Source: Owenia fusiformis (lineage: Eukaryota; Annelida; Polychaeta; Sabellida; Oweniidae). Taken from it: a stretch of DNA of 64,000 bases. Where the stretch lies: contig CAIIXF020000007.1 in the NCBI GenBank assembly GCA_903813345.2, positions 22,121,564-22,185,563 of the forward strand, written 5' to 3'. Every line of letters begins with the position of its first letter. Position 1 is the first letter of the stretch. Positions 24,001 to 30,917 of this stretch are shown one piece after another. The translations under genes and the position numbers were made by a program. A model generated the notes under the pieces. The model did no database searches, was not told where the DNA came from, and worked only from the letters and a program-made list of their open reading frames with translations.

Positions 24001-25282
24001 GAAAATAGGCCTCAACTATTTTTTCCATGCATGCGCAGAATTTTTCAGACCTGAAATTTGGCCCACCCCCTTGTTGGTTCCCAGATCCGCCCCTGCCTTT
24101 CCATCTAAATGTCAAAAACGGTAAATTAGAATATGAAACAATGTTATTTTCAGGTCGTAAGACATTCCAGTTTTTTTGTTTTTTTCTCAAGTGGGTGCAA
24201 AATTCTCAATTTCACAATTCAAACCAAGATTCGTCAAAATATGCCCATTTTTCATGATTTTTCTCATTTTGAAGTGGGTGCAAATGGATTCTCAGGTGGG
24301 TGCAAGCCTATTATCAAAATCTCAGGTAGGTGCTGCACGCGCACCCACTTGCTATAATGCAGGGGAGAATACTTTGGCACCTAAAATATTAATGCACGAA
24401 TAACTACAGTATCACGCAGATGGAGACCATCAATGTCAAGTGAGTGAAAGTTTATCCCGTTCCCGGACTATAGTCCTGCACTGATCGCATTCATTTGCCT
24501 GTACGATTACAACTTGGGAGAATTATCTACGCCCCTTACACTTAAGATACCTACCTCAATGCATTATAGAACTCAAGATGTAACTTCTAATATATTGGAA
24601 CCGCCGATTGTCTGGGTATATCGGCAGAACGGGAACATTTTCTCTTTTTCATCGAGAGAGATTCCATCACTTTTCAAAATGGCGGTTGGATTTAAAAGGG
24701 GAATCCCCCGTTTGGCTGTCCCGGATGTAGCCCGGAAGTACCAATATGGAGGAATTTGACGGTTGAAATAAGTTAAATGTTACACGCAAATATTGCGATC
24801 AAAAACGAAAATGTCTTCGTTCTGCCGATAAACCCAGACAATTGTGGATTCAACTACACGAAAAGAATGCTAAATTACCAAGGAATCTATTGAAGTAGGT
24901 ATCTGAAGTGTAAGATCAGTAAAAAATTCTCCCATGTTGTAATCGCACAGGCAAAAGATTGAGATGTTCACAGGACCATAGTCCGGGAACGGGATAAGTG
25001 AAAGTGTTCTTCAATAAAAGATTTAATTAAAAATAAAGAATTACCTTTATGATTTTCTTCATCATCATCATGCCAATTCTGCATGTTCTCAGGCCCTTTT
25101 AGGTTGTCGAACTCTCCATGACTGTGTGGGTCATTGGGAACTGAGTTTTCAGAGACCATTTTCATTCGCTGATGTGAGCTAATGTCTGAGTGTGAGGCCA
25201 TCATGAAGATATATGTGAAGGCAAATCCAAGTGCTATCCCTATGGTAAAGGTAAAAAACACAGACCTGGGCATTCCAGCCAT
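8723..25282 (-). CDS. C1GALT1: C1GALT1, core 1 beta-1,3-galactosyltransferase
   Basis: Adds galactose to Ser/Thr-linked GalNAc to make the T antigen (core 1 O-glycan) in the Golgi. Four coding exons join in frame: 25045-25282, 11860-12533, 9273-9405 and 8723-9045, giving 455 residues. A short cytosolic tail is followed by a signal anchor at about residues 8-28 (type II topology). The catalytic GT31 domain spans roughly residues 90-345, with ATWGKRC near 114-120, the metal-binding DDD at 174-176 (KADDDTYV), [11 protein letters not shown], and CCSD at 308-311. The stem retains the 'NDPH' motif also recalled in vertebrate C1GALT1. It is longer than the human protein (363 residues) because the last exon adds an acidic, Asn/Asp-rich then Lys-rich tail of about 107 residues. 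Intron 1 is 12.5 kb and full of transposons. Assignment is from remembered family sequences and is strong. Confidence 0.93.
9273..9405 (-). CDS. C1GALT1: C1GALT1 exon 3 (CCSD motif)
   Basis: Flanked by an acceptor ending TTTCAG and a donor GTAAG. Encodes the conserved end of the catalytic domain, including [15 protein letters not shown] and [10 protein letters not shown], which match the corresponding block of animal C1GALT1. Enters in phase 0 and leaves in phase 1. Confidence 0.92.
9481..9672. repeat. 95-bp tandem duplication (two copies)
   Basis: The segment beginning TTATCAGAAAAAATATTTAA at 9481 is repeated from 9576 with one or two changes. Each copy ends in the left edge of the MITE at 9646, so the duplication includes the start of that element: only the second copy continues into the full element. 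Confidence 0.85.
9646..10054. mobile_element. 409-bp MITE, AGATGCGAGTAG ends (copy 1)
   Basis: The ends AGATGCGAGTAG and CTACTCGCATCT are perfect 12-bp inverted repeats. A second copy with a closely similar interior lies at 60308-60710 in an INSIG intron. No open frame is preserved. This copy lies in intron 2 of C1GALT1; no clear target duplication was identified. Confidence 0.8.
10207..10982. mobile_element. ~780-bp foldback element
   Basis: The whole element is a long palindrome: arms of about 370 bases, centred near 10595, match with few mismatches and small indels. A 17-base motif GTCCGCTGTGACGGAGC occurs at 10228-10244 and, inverted, at 10581-10597 and 10944-10960, so the terminal motif is also present at the centre. 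There is no coding capacity. It lies in intron 2 of C1GALT1. Confidence 0.85.
11130..11285. repeat. Degenerate CACAGTA-rich low-complexity tract
   Basis: Many words of the type 'CACAGTA', 'AGCACAG' and 'TACAGTA' occur in succession without a fixed period. Simple-sequence decay product. Confidence 0.55.
11535..11670 (+). repeat. Fragment of the GGCCCGTAGCCAGG repeat
   Basis: Begins GGCCCGTAGCCAGG and shares internal stretches (GGCCAAAAATTCTTTC, CAGTTTTTCACCATTCTGAG) with the fuller element at 22373-22578, partly rearranged. It is the source of chance open frames on both strands here. Confidence 0.65.
11860..12533 (-). CDS. C1GALT1: C1GALT1 exon 2 (catalytic core)
   Basis: 674 bases bounded by an acceptor CTTTTTCAG and a donor GTACG. 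Enters in phase 1, exactly as exon 1 leaves. Contains [23 protein letters not shown], the [15 protein letters not shown] block, [12 protein letters not shown] and [10 protein letters not shown], all typical of C1GALT1. Ends in YNYYPAKQ at the intron position also used in the neighbouring paralogue. Confidence 0.95.
12534..13836 (-). other. C1GALT1 intron 1, 3' part, no features
   Basis: Intronic, AT-rich. Several short open frames have no coding support. Confidence 0.5.
13837..14406. mobile_element. Tc1/mariner-like MITE, TA target
   Basis: TA dinucleotides flank a 570-bp element whose ends begin CAGTGCGTCCCA. The inverted ends are about 80 bp long and closely similar. TA duplication plus a CAGT start is typical of Tc1/mariner derivatives. 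The interior has a 35-bp tandem repeat (copies starting near 13999, 14034 and 14069, containing CATGACCACTATTTCTCTAC) and no transposase. Confidence 0.85.
14407..15233. other. C1GALT1 intron 1, no features
   Basis: No exon or complete repeat recognised. Confidence 0.45.
15234..16375 (-). repeat. Dispersed 'AAAATGGCNGCCAT' repeat, long copy
   Basis: A tandem array of a unit of about 140 bases: the phrase 'ACTGGTATTTGAGTTATCAA' recurs near 15325, 15425, 15570, 15845, 15990, 16125 and 16265. Each unit also carries 'ATGGCGGCCATTTTGAAATT' and 'GAGCAGAGCTCCTTTGTC'. It ends with a (GGAC)n tract and CCTCGAACTTCGTTCGGTGG. Both edges carry the word CCACCGAAC in opposite orientation, suggesting a TIR-bounded element. 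Inverted relative to copy 1. Confidence 0.85.
16445..16948. mobile_element. ~500-bp foldback element
   Basis: Palindrome centred near 16700: AGCTGGATGACT at the left edge mirrors AGTCATCCAGCT at the right, and arms of about 240 bases match throughout. The centre contains the close inverted words GTTGATGATG and GATCATCAAC. No coding potential. Confidence 0.85.
16949..18589. other. C1GALT1 intron 1, no features
   Basis: AT-rich intron sequence without supported exons or complete elements. Confidence 0.45.
18590..20085 (-). repeat. Tandem repeat (~155-163 bp) plus GGACAGAC tail
   Basis: Six units can be phased on 'CCAAAATGG', starting at 18681, 18836, 18998, 19154, 19316 and 19479, so spacing alternates near 155 and 162. 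Units contain 'GGCTGCCTTGACATTTA', 'CTAATCAGATCTAGATTTTC' and 'CCAAACGGTTCACCTG'. After a diverged part the repeat ends in a GGACAGAC microsatellite at about 19970-20033 and CCACACTATGTGGTGGGG. A diverged piece lies near 23170-23340. Confidence 0.85.
20450..20585 (-). repeat. Dispersed ~120-bp repeat, copy 2
   Basis: Inverted copy of the segment at 6440-6580, recognisable by AACACCATCCACAAAAAAAC and CTTGGAGACTATAACAATATG. Confidence 0.65.
20586..21846. other. C1GALT1 intron 1, no features
   Basis: AT-rich; an (AAAT)n-like microsatellite lies at about 21735-21785. No gene seen. Confidence 0.45.
21847..22077. mobile_element. Short Tc1/mariner-like MITE (231 bp)
   Basis: TA at 21845-21846 and 22078-22079 flank ends CAGGGTGATACAAAC and, inverted, CAGAGTGTCACAAAA. 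The interior contains 'GTAGCTCTCTTTTGAGAAGC', a word shared with 30125 and, inverted, 59670. Confidence 0.6.
22373..22578. mobile_element. MITE, CAGGCCCGTAGCCAGG ends
   Basis: The ends CAGGCCCGTAGCCAGG and CCTGGTTACGGGCCTG are near-perfect inverted repeats, flanked by the direct repeat ATAAAT (22367-22372 and 22579-22584). Internal G-runs and C-runs pair. Fragments occur at 11535 and about 54805. Probably hAT-related by its CAGGC/CAGGG ends; this is inference. Confidence 0.75.
22579..24451. other. C1GALT1 intron 1, no gene
   Basis: AT-rich intron with a fragment of the tandem-repeat family near 23170-23340 and a 'GTGGGTGCAAA'-type short repeat at 24190-24345. The overlapping open frames at 23756-24400 follow these repeats and have no coding support. 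Confidence 0.45.
24452..24997. mobile_element. hAT-like foldback MITE (546 bp), 8-bp TSD
   Basis: Exact 8-bp target duplication GTGAAAGT at 24444-24451 and 24998-25005. The ends start TTATCCCGTTCCCGGACTAT and the inverted match runs inward for more than 100 bases with few changes. The core (about 24590-24860) includes 'TATCGGCAGAACG' and, inverted, 'CGTTCTGCCGATA'. A relative with the same core but different outer arms is at 56911-57465. It lies 47 bases past the C1GALT1 exon 1 donor. Confidence 0.9.
25045..25282 (-). CDS. C1GALT1: C1GALT1 exon 1 (start, membrane anchor)
   Basis: ATG at 25280-25282; donor GTAATT follows 25045. Encodes 79 residues: [10 protein letters not shown] leads into a hydrophobic segment (residues about 8-28), then a hydrophilic stem with '[11 protein letters not shown]', recalling the stem of vertebrate C1GALT1. 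Leaves in phase 1, matching exon 2. A further 5' UTR exon may exist. Confidence 0.88.
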
Positions 25283-25475
25283 TTCTTGGCCCAGAAAGTG
25301 AATAATAATTTAGTCTTTCCTGGTTTCACATTTTTCTTCCTTCCTTTAGAAGAGGTCGTGTGTTGAGTGAGGAGCATATATTATATTATTTTCTCCAAGG
25401 TTGAGCTTAGCCTGACATCTTTACAATAGTTGACAACTATTACTAGGATATAATGGTATTCAATTTGAGTTACTT

Positions 25476-25597
25476 AAGTCTTGCTTAAAAGACCCTGTAC
25501 CCCCCCCCCCCCCTTTATCCTTCTCTCTGTATATTGCCAGGTAAAGAGAGTGAAAGTGACGGGGGGGGGGTGTGGATACAGTCTTTGAGCAAGACTA
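25476..25597. mobile_element. Tiny MITE (122 bp), TAGTCTTGC-type ends
   Basis: Starts AAGTCTTGCT and ends AGCAAGACTA, flanked by AGTTACTT on both sides (25468-25475 and 25598-25605). The interior has facing C-run and G-run tracts and 'TCTCTGTATATTGCCAGGTA'. A near-identical inverted copy is at 37277-37406. It lies between C1GALT1 and its paralogue. Confidence 0.85.
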
Positions 25598-25903
25598 AGT
25601 TACTTTAGTGGTAGTGGTACTATCAGTACTTTATCCCATCCCAGATGATTTTGAAAGAATTTTTGGTCAGTACAGTATAATGCTATTCAGTTTTTAGTGT
25701 TTTAGAATCTTTGTGATCCCCTCATTCATTGCCATTGACCCATGGGCTATTCTAAATAACAAGCATTGACCTTGACCAGCTTGACAAACATGTGCAACTT
25801 ATTCTATTCTTTCACATTTTAAATATATTTCATTTAGATACTTCTACTAATATTAACACCAGATGAGAAATAGCTGGTTTAGAATCCGAAATCATAAACA
25901 CAC

Positions 25904-26071
25904 TTAAGTTTTTACAATGTTGTTAGGCACGCATTCTACCCATGGATATTTTGGCAAATCCTCATGTATCGTCCATGCCGTGTTCCACCATACACAAGGG
26001 TTTGGGAAAAAAACGTATAAAAGGATGGTGATTACAATTGAGTACTCTACTAAGTCGATACATGTACTTAC
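25904..26071 (-). other. Possible read-through C-terminus of the paralogue
   Basis: If the donor after SFYPAKN is not used, the frame stays open for 55 codons and ends at 25904-25906. The peptide is rich in aromatic residues (VWWNTAW, KYPWVEC) but has no C1GALT1 similarity. It could be a retained-intron tail or chance. Confidence 0.3.
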
Positions 26072-27547
26072 ATTTTTAGCGGGATAGAAGCTGTTTTTCC
26101 AAGATGTAAATGTCCAGCGTATGCTGTCTGTGAGATGTTCCTCAGGAGTAAAAGGGAGAAATCTTGCCCTGCCTAGATGGTCCCTGGTGTCCTTTGGTTC
26201 AACTCCAAGAAGCTGCATAAAAAATAAGTTTATTGAATGGTTATTTAAATCTCTAGCTAATTAATGAACTTAGAATTCTACGTGAAAAGGAGAATCATGT
26301 AAGAATTATTCATGAAAAAATCACTTACGTTGTACTTCCATAACAAAAGAAAAACTGGATAATCTGGCACGTTTTTTGTGATTTTTTTTCTTCTGTTAAC
26401 ACAGTATCACAGAATTCTTATTTGCTAAGACTATATTTATAATGTTTTGTATTCACCTTCAGACAACTTCCAAGGCTGATGTCACAACCTCCAGAACTGG
26501 GTGCTGGGCATGAACAACTGCTGCCATCTTTAAAACATTTTTGAAGTAAATCCAGTGTCTGTTTATTCACAACAAAGCCTGTATCAAGTGTATTATATAC
26601 ACCACTAAACAAACTACGTCTCTCTACTACATGACCTAAGTAGTGCGGAATAGTGGGTTCCAATACAGAAATATAATATCTCAAATTTTCAGGAATGAGA
26701 TATGTGTCTTCATCAACAAAGACAACCCACTTATATTGAGAATAACTCTGAGAAATTGTATTTATCACATTTCGAAAGTTTTCCCAGGACTTGGGGTCAC
26801 CTGAATTTGAGATCACAGGTAGATTGTCATAGTTCTTATTGGAATGGAATATCATGTGATTGCAGTGTCTGCCCCACGTGGCTTGTATGTTATGTCCCTG
26901 GTGGATCAGATGTTCTTTGTGGATCATAACCACACACAACAGCTTGAATTCAGATGTTAAATAATCTGACTCTTGCACAACCTGAAATGACACAAAATCA
27001 AACATATACATGTACATGTACTTTCAAAAAATATTTATGAAAAATGGCAAGTCACTCCTGAGTTCCTGCAATGTTCAGTTTACACTTGAGTTTCTGTATC
27101 AAATGATTTTTAGAATAACATTTAAAATGTTTACAATATAACTTAATAATAAATTTATGCAATTATGCCATCTGTTGATGGTCTTCAAAGATTATTCATC
27201 AATAACTATGGCCTACATTAACACCCCATTTAAAAGATTTTCTAAATGATTATTTTCTCATAATATATGTCGTCACAAAAAACAAAATATACAAACATTT
27301 GAGAAAGTAAAAAACAATATAATTTAAAAAGCCTTACCTGTATTTGTGGGACAGAACTATCTTCCCTTATTTGGTATATATCTCTTCCGATCAGCCATCT
27401 TGCGTATGTTATCCAATGTGGCTTCTCTTTTATTAAATATTCTTGGAGGGGATGATAGGTAAAGTGAAACTCAAATATGAGCGCCAATAAAGACCCTATT
27501 GCCATGGATACTGCAAGCACGAATATTGTTCTCTTTACTGTTGCCAT
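26072..27547 (-). CDS. C1GALT1/Cosmc-like paralogue (3' end not found)
   Basis: Three exons join in phase 0: 27338-27547, 26457-26981 and 26072-26212, giving 292 residues before a donor GTAAGTAC. A signal anchor at about residues 7-26 predicts a type II ER/Golgi protein. The GT31 region has LLCVVMIHKEHL, ATWGRHC near 104-110, FVDEDTYLIPENLRYY with DED at 160-162, 'FVVNKQTLDLL', and FLPFTPEEHL. Unlike vertebrate Cosmc, which lost the DxD metal site, DED is kept, so it may be an enzyme rather than a chaperone. The last intron sits at the same place as in C1GALT1, but no CCSD exon was found in the following 800 bases. Reading through the donor adds 55 codons to a stop at 25904. There is one intron more than in C1GALT1. 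The start ATG is supported by an acceptor TTTTCAG about 26 bases upstream, implying a 5' UTR exon. Confidence 0.8.
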
Positions 27548-27856
27548 ACCAACAGTTTCTATGCATAGTATACCTGAAAATACAGTGCTTTTATATTCAA
27601 CTTTTATCAAGAGCAACCACAAGTTAATGTGTAAACAAAAAACAGTTATCAACGGGAAGCCATATTTTCAAAACTTTCAACTCATTTTATACCCCTTCAT
27701 TTGAACATTTGGTCATTTGTATTAGCTTTGCTCCTTGATACGAGACCAGGTTTAATCAGCTTTATGTTTCCACAATCAAATGCCTCTACTGATTCTAATC
27801 ACAAAGATCTACAGTGTCACATTCTCAAAAACAAGCATTTTTTAACATCTGTCAAC

Positions 27857-28478
27857 ATTGCTTAAGGCCAGGGTGCATGTTCGGAATTTTGCAGCATTCC
27901 TCACTTGAGTCACATACTATTTTTCAATCAGGAATCAGTCCTTCCTCACATTGTCTACATCTTCCAGTATTGCACAAAGAGTGCACTTATGTGCCGAGAA
28001 AAGACAGGTGAGAAGATTTGATCCGTAAAATGTATAAAAAACAAGAAAATTCAGAAAACTTTCAGAAATTTGAATTTTCTCGTTTTTTATACATTTTATC
28101 AAAACATTCTTCTCTACATTCTTTTTTAGGTACATCAGTGCACTCGTTGTGCAAAGGTGTGAGATGTTGTGGGGGAGTGATTCAAATTTGAACTGGAAAA
28201 CAGCAACGCCAAAGCGTAGCAAATCCCATCGAACAGCCATGGCTAGTATTTTTACAAACAAAGTATATAGCAAAAATGGCAGCCATTTATCAAAATGGCC
28301 ACTTTCTACCAAAAGAGTCATCAGACAGTGTGCTATGCTTATAGTATTCACATACCAAATATGAACAAAATCGCTCCACTACTTTTTCAGTTATAGCAAA
28401 ATACGTTAAAATGGTGGCCATTTTTCAAAATGGCTGCCTTCTACCTGTACCTGCACATGCACCCTGGCCTTAAGCAAT
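27857..28478. mobile_element. Inverted-repeat element around ATGGC-rich repeats
   Basis: A perfect inverted repeat of at least 23 bases lies at 27857-27879 and 28456-28478; it contains TTAAGGCCAGGGTGCATG. A TTAA lies symmetrically in each end, so it may be a TTAA-targeting element. Inside, from about 28190, is a fragment of the 'AAAATGGCNGCCAT' family. Confidence 0.7.
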
Positions 28479-28760
28479 GCTCCCTCCCATTTCTTGCTTT
28501 GAAATAGTTTATTTATAATAAAGTACTGTCATTAGACAGTGTGCCATACTTATAGTATTCACATACCAAATATGAACAAAATTGCTCCACTTCTTTTCGA
28601 GTTATAGTAAAATACGTTAAAATGGCGGCCATTCTTCAAAATGGCCACCTTCTACCAAAAGTGTCATTAGACAGTGTGCCATGCTTATATATAGTATTCA
28701 CATACCAAATATGAACAAAATCGCTCTACTACTTTTCGATTGTTTGTTATTTGTAAAATA
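28190..28760 (+). repeat. 'AAAATGGCNGCCAT' family, diverged tandem copy
   Basis: Starts AAAACAGCAACGCCAAAGCG and GTAGCAAATCCCATCGAAC, like the edge of the copy at 15234. The body repeats 'TATAGTATTCACATACCAAA' near 28345, 28552 and 28693, with 'AAAATGGCGGCCATTCTTC' between. It overlaps and runs past the right end of the inverted-repeat element. Confidence 0.75.
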
Positions 28761-29521
28761 ATGATCAACTCTTCAACATTTTTCGTCAATATATTTCCTC
28801 TTCCACTCCAGATAGCCCGATATGGTAAGAAAAACGATACTTTAGAATGTTATGCATCGATTGAAGTAGGGTAAATGTTTCCAAGATTTCTTACATTTTT
28901 ACAAAAGACTTTTATAAAGGACTGGGAATATCAACATATTCAAAGCTAAAGTGGGTGACAAAAATAAATCTCAACCCTCAAAAGTTGTCACAATGAGCTA
29001 AATTCTAAGTTTCGTGTCTCAAACTCTCCCAAGCGGTAGAAAAATAATTCCCATTCACTTTAAGTAGCACAATAAATGAATCCAAAGCTTCATACCTGCA
29101 AATGATGGATAAATCCCTACCAAATCGAACTAATGTTTTCATGAATCACCATGTTTGTGATCCAAGGAGGATTGACTCCCAGAATGCAACACCAGGCAGA
29201 ACAGCATTTTGAAAGCTGACAAGTGTCATGTTGCATTCTGGGAGCCAATCCACATTGCGGCGTAATCGGGCTCCAAAATGACCTCAACATTTGAAGAGTC
29301 GGCACTAACATCATGGGCTTTCAATTGAGTTCAGTTGAAAGCCCATGCTAACATGTGAATTCCACTTCAAATTTTTAAGTTCTTATTTGTCATTATGGAC
29401 ACAAATTCCACTATATCTGGACTTACTAGGACGGAGAAAATAGAGCACTGAATACACTGAGGTAAGAATTTATTACATGTGCGATAGCATGTAATTTCCA
29501 TAGCTTTTGTAAAATTCTTTA
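28761..29521. repeat. Intergenic; two small hairpins
   Basis: One hairpin pairs GATTGACTCCCAGAATGCAA (from 29170) with its near-complement ending about 29250. The other pairs CATGGGCTTTCAA at 29312 with TTGAAAGCCCATG ending 29347. No gene was identified; a 5' UTR exon of the paralogue could lie in this stretch. Confidence 0.5.
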
Positions 29522-29531
29522 TGTCCCCCAC

Positions 29532-30739
29532 CATAGGCTAAGGGTTAAGTAATAGTAAGCTGTATATAGAAGAGACAGGTGAACAACTAGGATTTAGGCC
29601 ACTTGTTAACATGGCGATTTTAACATTATTTGTGTATAATTTTCAAAAAACAATGCAGAGTTGATCCAAAATTGATAGTTCTCAATTCTTACCTATGAAT
29701 CAACCACATTCAAGTGATATAGAGTGAATAAAGCCGTCTTGAGGCGAGATATTCTGAAAACCTACAATTGCCTGGCAAGTTACCCGGATTTCTACCCTGC
29801 ATGCAGAGTCTAGTTAAACTACACTCTGCCTAGTAGAGGCCATATTACAGTTTAGTAGTCCTGCCCCCACGACGGGTACCGGTGACAGTTTGGGTAATCA
29901 ATCACTTTTGACCTACGCGCTGACTTTTCTTCCACCAATCAGCGAGCTTGAAGAAACATACGCCAATGCGTTCTAATTAAATATGCGCATGTCATTGGTC
30001 AATTCCGGGCTCAACGATGACGTCAGAAGGAATGACCATATATAGAACGTCGGTCAAATTTGGCCGACGAACACTGATTGGCGCGGTGAGTTCACAGGTC
30101 TATTTTAGTTTGAAAGAGTGAAGACGAAGCTCTCTTTTAAGAAGTGAAGTCAAACGAATGCAAAGGGTACCGGATTTCCGTGTTGAATGGAAGTTTGAAA
30201 CAAGGAATTTGATTGGTTCCTGCTAACTGCCACCAGTGACACCTATCTGGTTCTCTAAAATGTAATTCATTTCCTAGAAATAACAATCAATTAAAGTGTA
30301 CAAAACTATAAAAGGTTTACTTAATAATTATTTATCAAAACATCTGATTCATAAAATATCTTTTTAAACCCAATTTAAATGGTGAAATTAACATTTTTCT
30401 TGGAATTTTAAACTTCTAATAACAACCAATCAAATCAATCGTTACAAGATTCAATCTTTCCATGTGTCCGGAAGTTTCAACTTGCCGGGCAATTGCAGGT
30501 TCGTACAGTTGGTGTTTTTTTATGCTGTCTTATCGAAGAGTTAGGATATAGATTTGAAATATTCAACAATATACGTTTCGAAAACACTTTGGAGAAGATT
30601 CTTGGGAGATTTGGTGGTACGACTCGATACCAGTAAGGAGAACTCGTACCAAGACGGCAAGTTTTTGAAATTTTTTTCAATCCTAATTGTTTACCTGTCT
30701 CTTCTATATACAGCTTACTATTACTTAACCCTTAGCCTA
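29532..30739. mobile_element. 1.2-kb TIR element with promoter-like interior
   Basis: Inverted ends of about 60 bases (ATAGGCTAAGGGTTAAGTAA and beyond) are flanked by the direct repeat ATGTCCCCCAC (29521-29531 and 30739-30749). The interior, about 29860-30240, has higher GC and CpG than its surroundings and holds a TGACGTCA site, several CCAAT/ATTGG boxes and TATATA. No transposase frame is evident. Long TIRs and a 9-11 bp direct repeat resemble Mutator-type elements; this is inference. Confidence 0.65.
29920..30120. promoter_or_regulatory. CpG-rich promoter-like block (CRE, CCAAT, TATA)
   Basis: TGACGTCA (a full CRE) at 30018-30025, CCAATCAGCG at about 29935, ATTGGTCAATT near 29995, TATATAGAACG near 30040 and CTGATTGGCGCGG near 30075. 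It could drive the paralogue (ATG 2.4 kb away, minus strand) through an untranslated exon, or belong only to the mobile element that contains it. Confidence 0.4.
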
Positions 30740-30917
30740 TGTCCCCCACTGTATCTCTCAGGAGATAGCTTTGTGCACACTAAGTAATAATTGGCCATGT
30801 TGGTGAAATCCATAATACTGTCAAGTTAAAAATGCAGTTCCAGTGGAAGCTGCAATAGAAATCAAGCGATCCACTGCCAAGCTAATTGACCTAATAAGAG
30901 TATTGCTGTTTGATGAT

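Noticed and set aside
23756-24403. Overlapping plus-strand frames of 68-122 codons
   Set aside because: They follow short internal repeats in a C1GALT1 intron; no splice pairing or family match.
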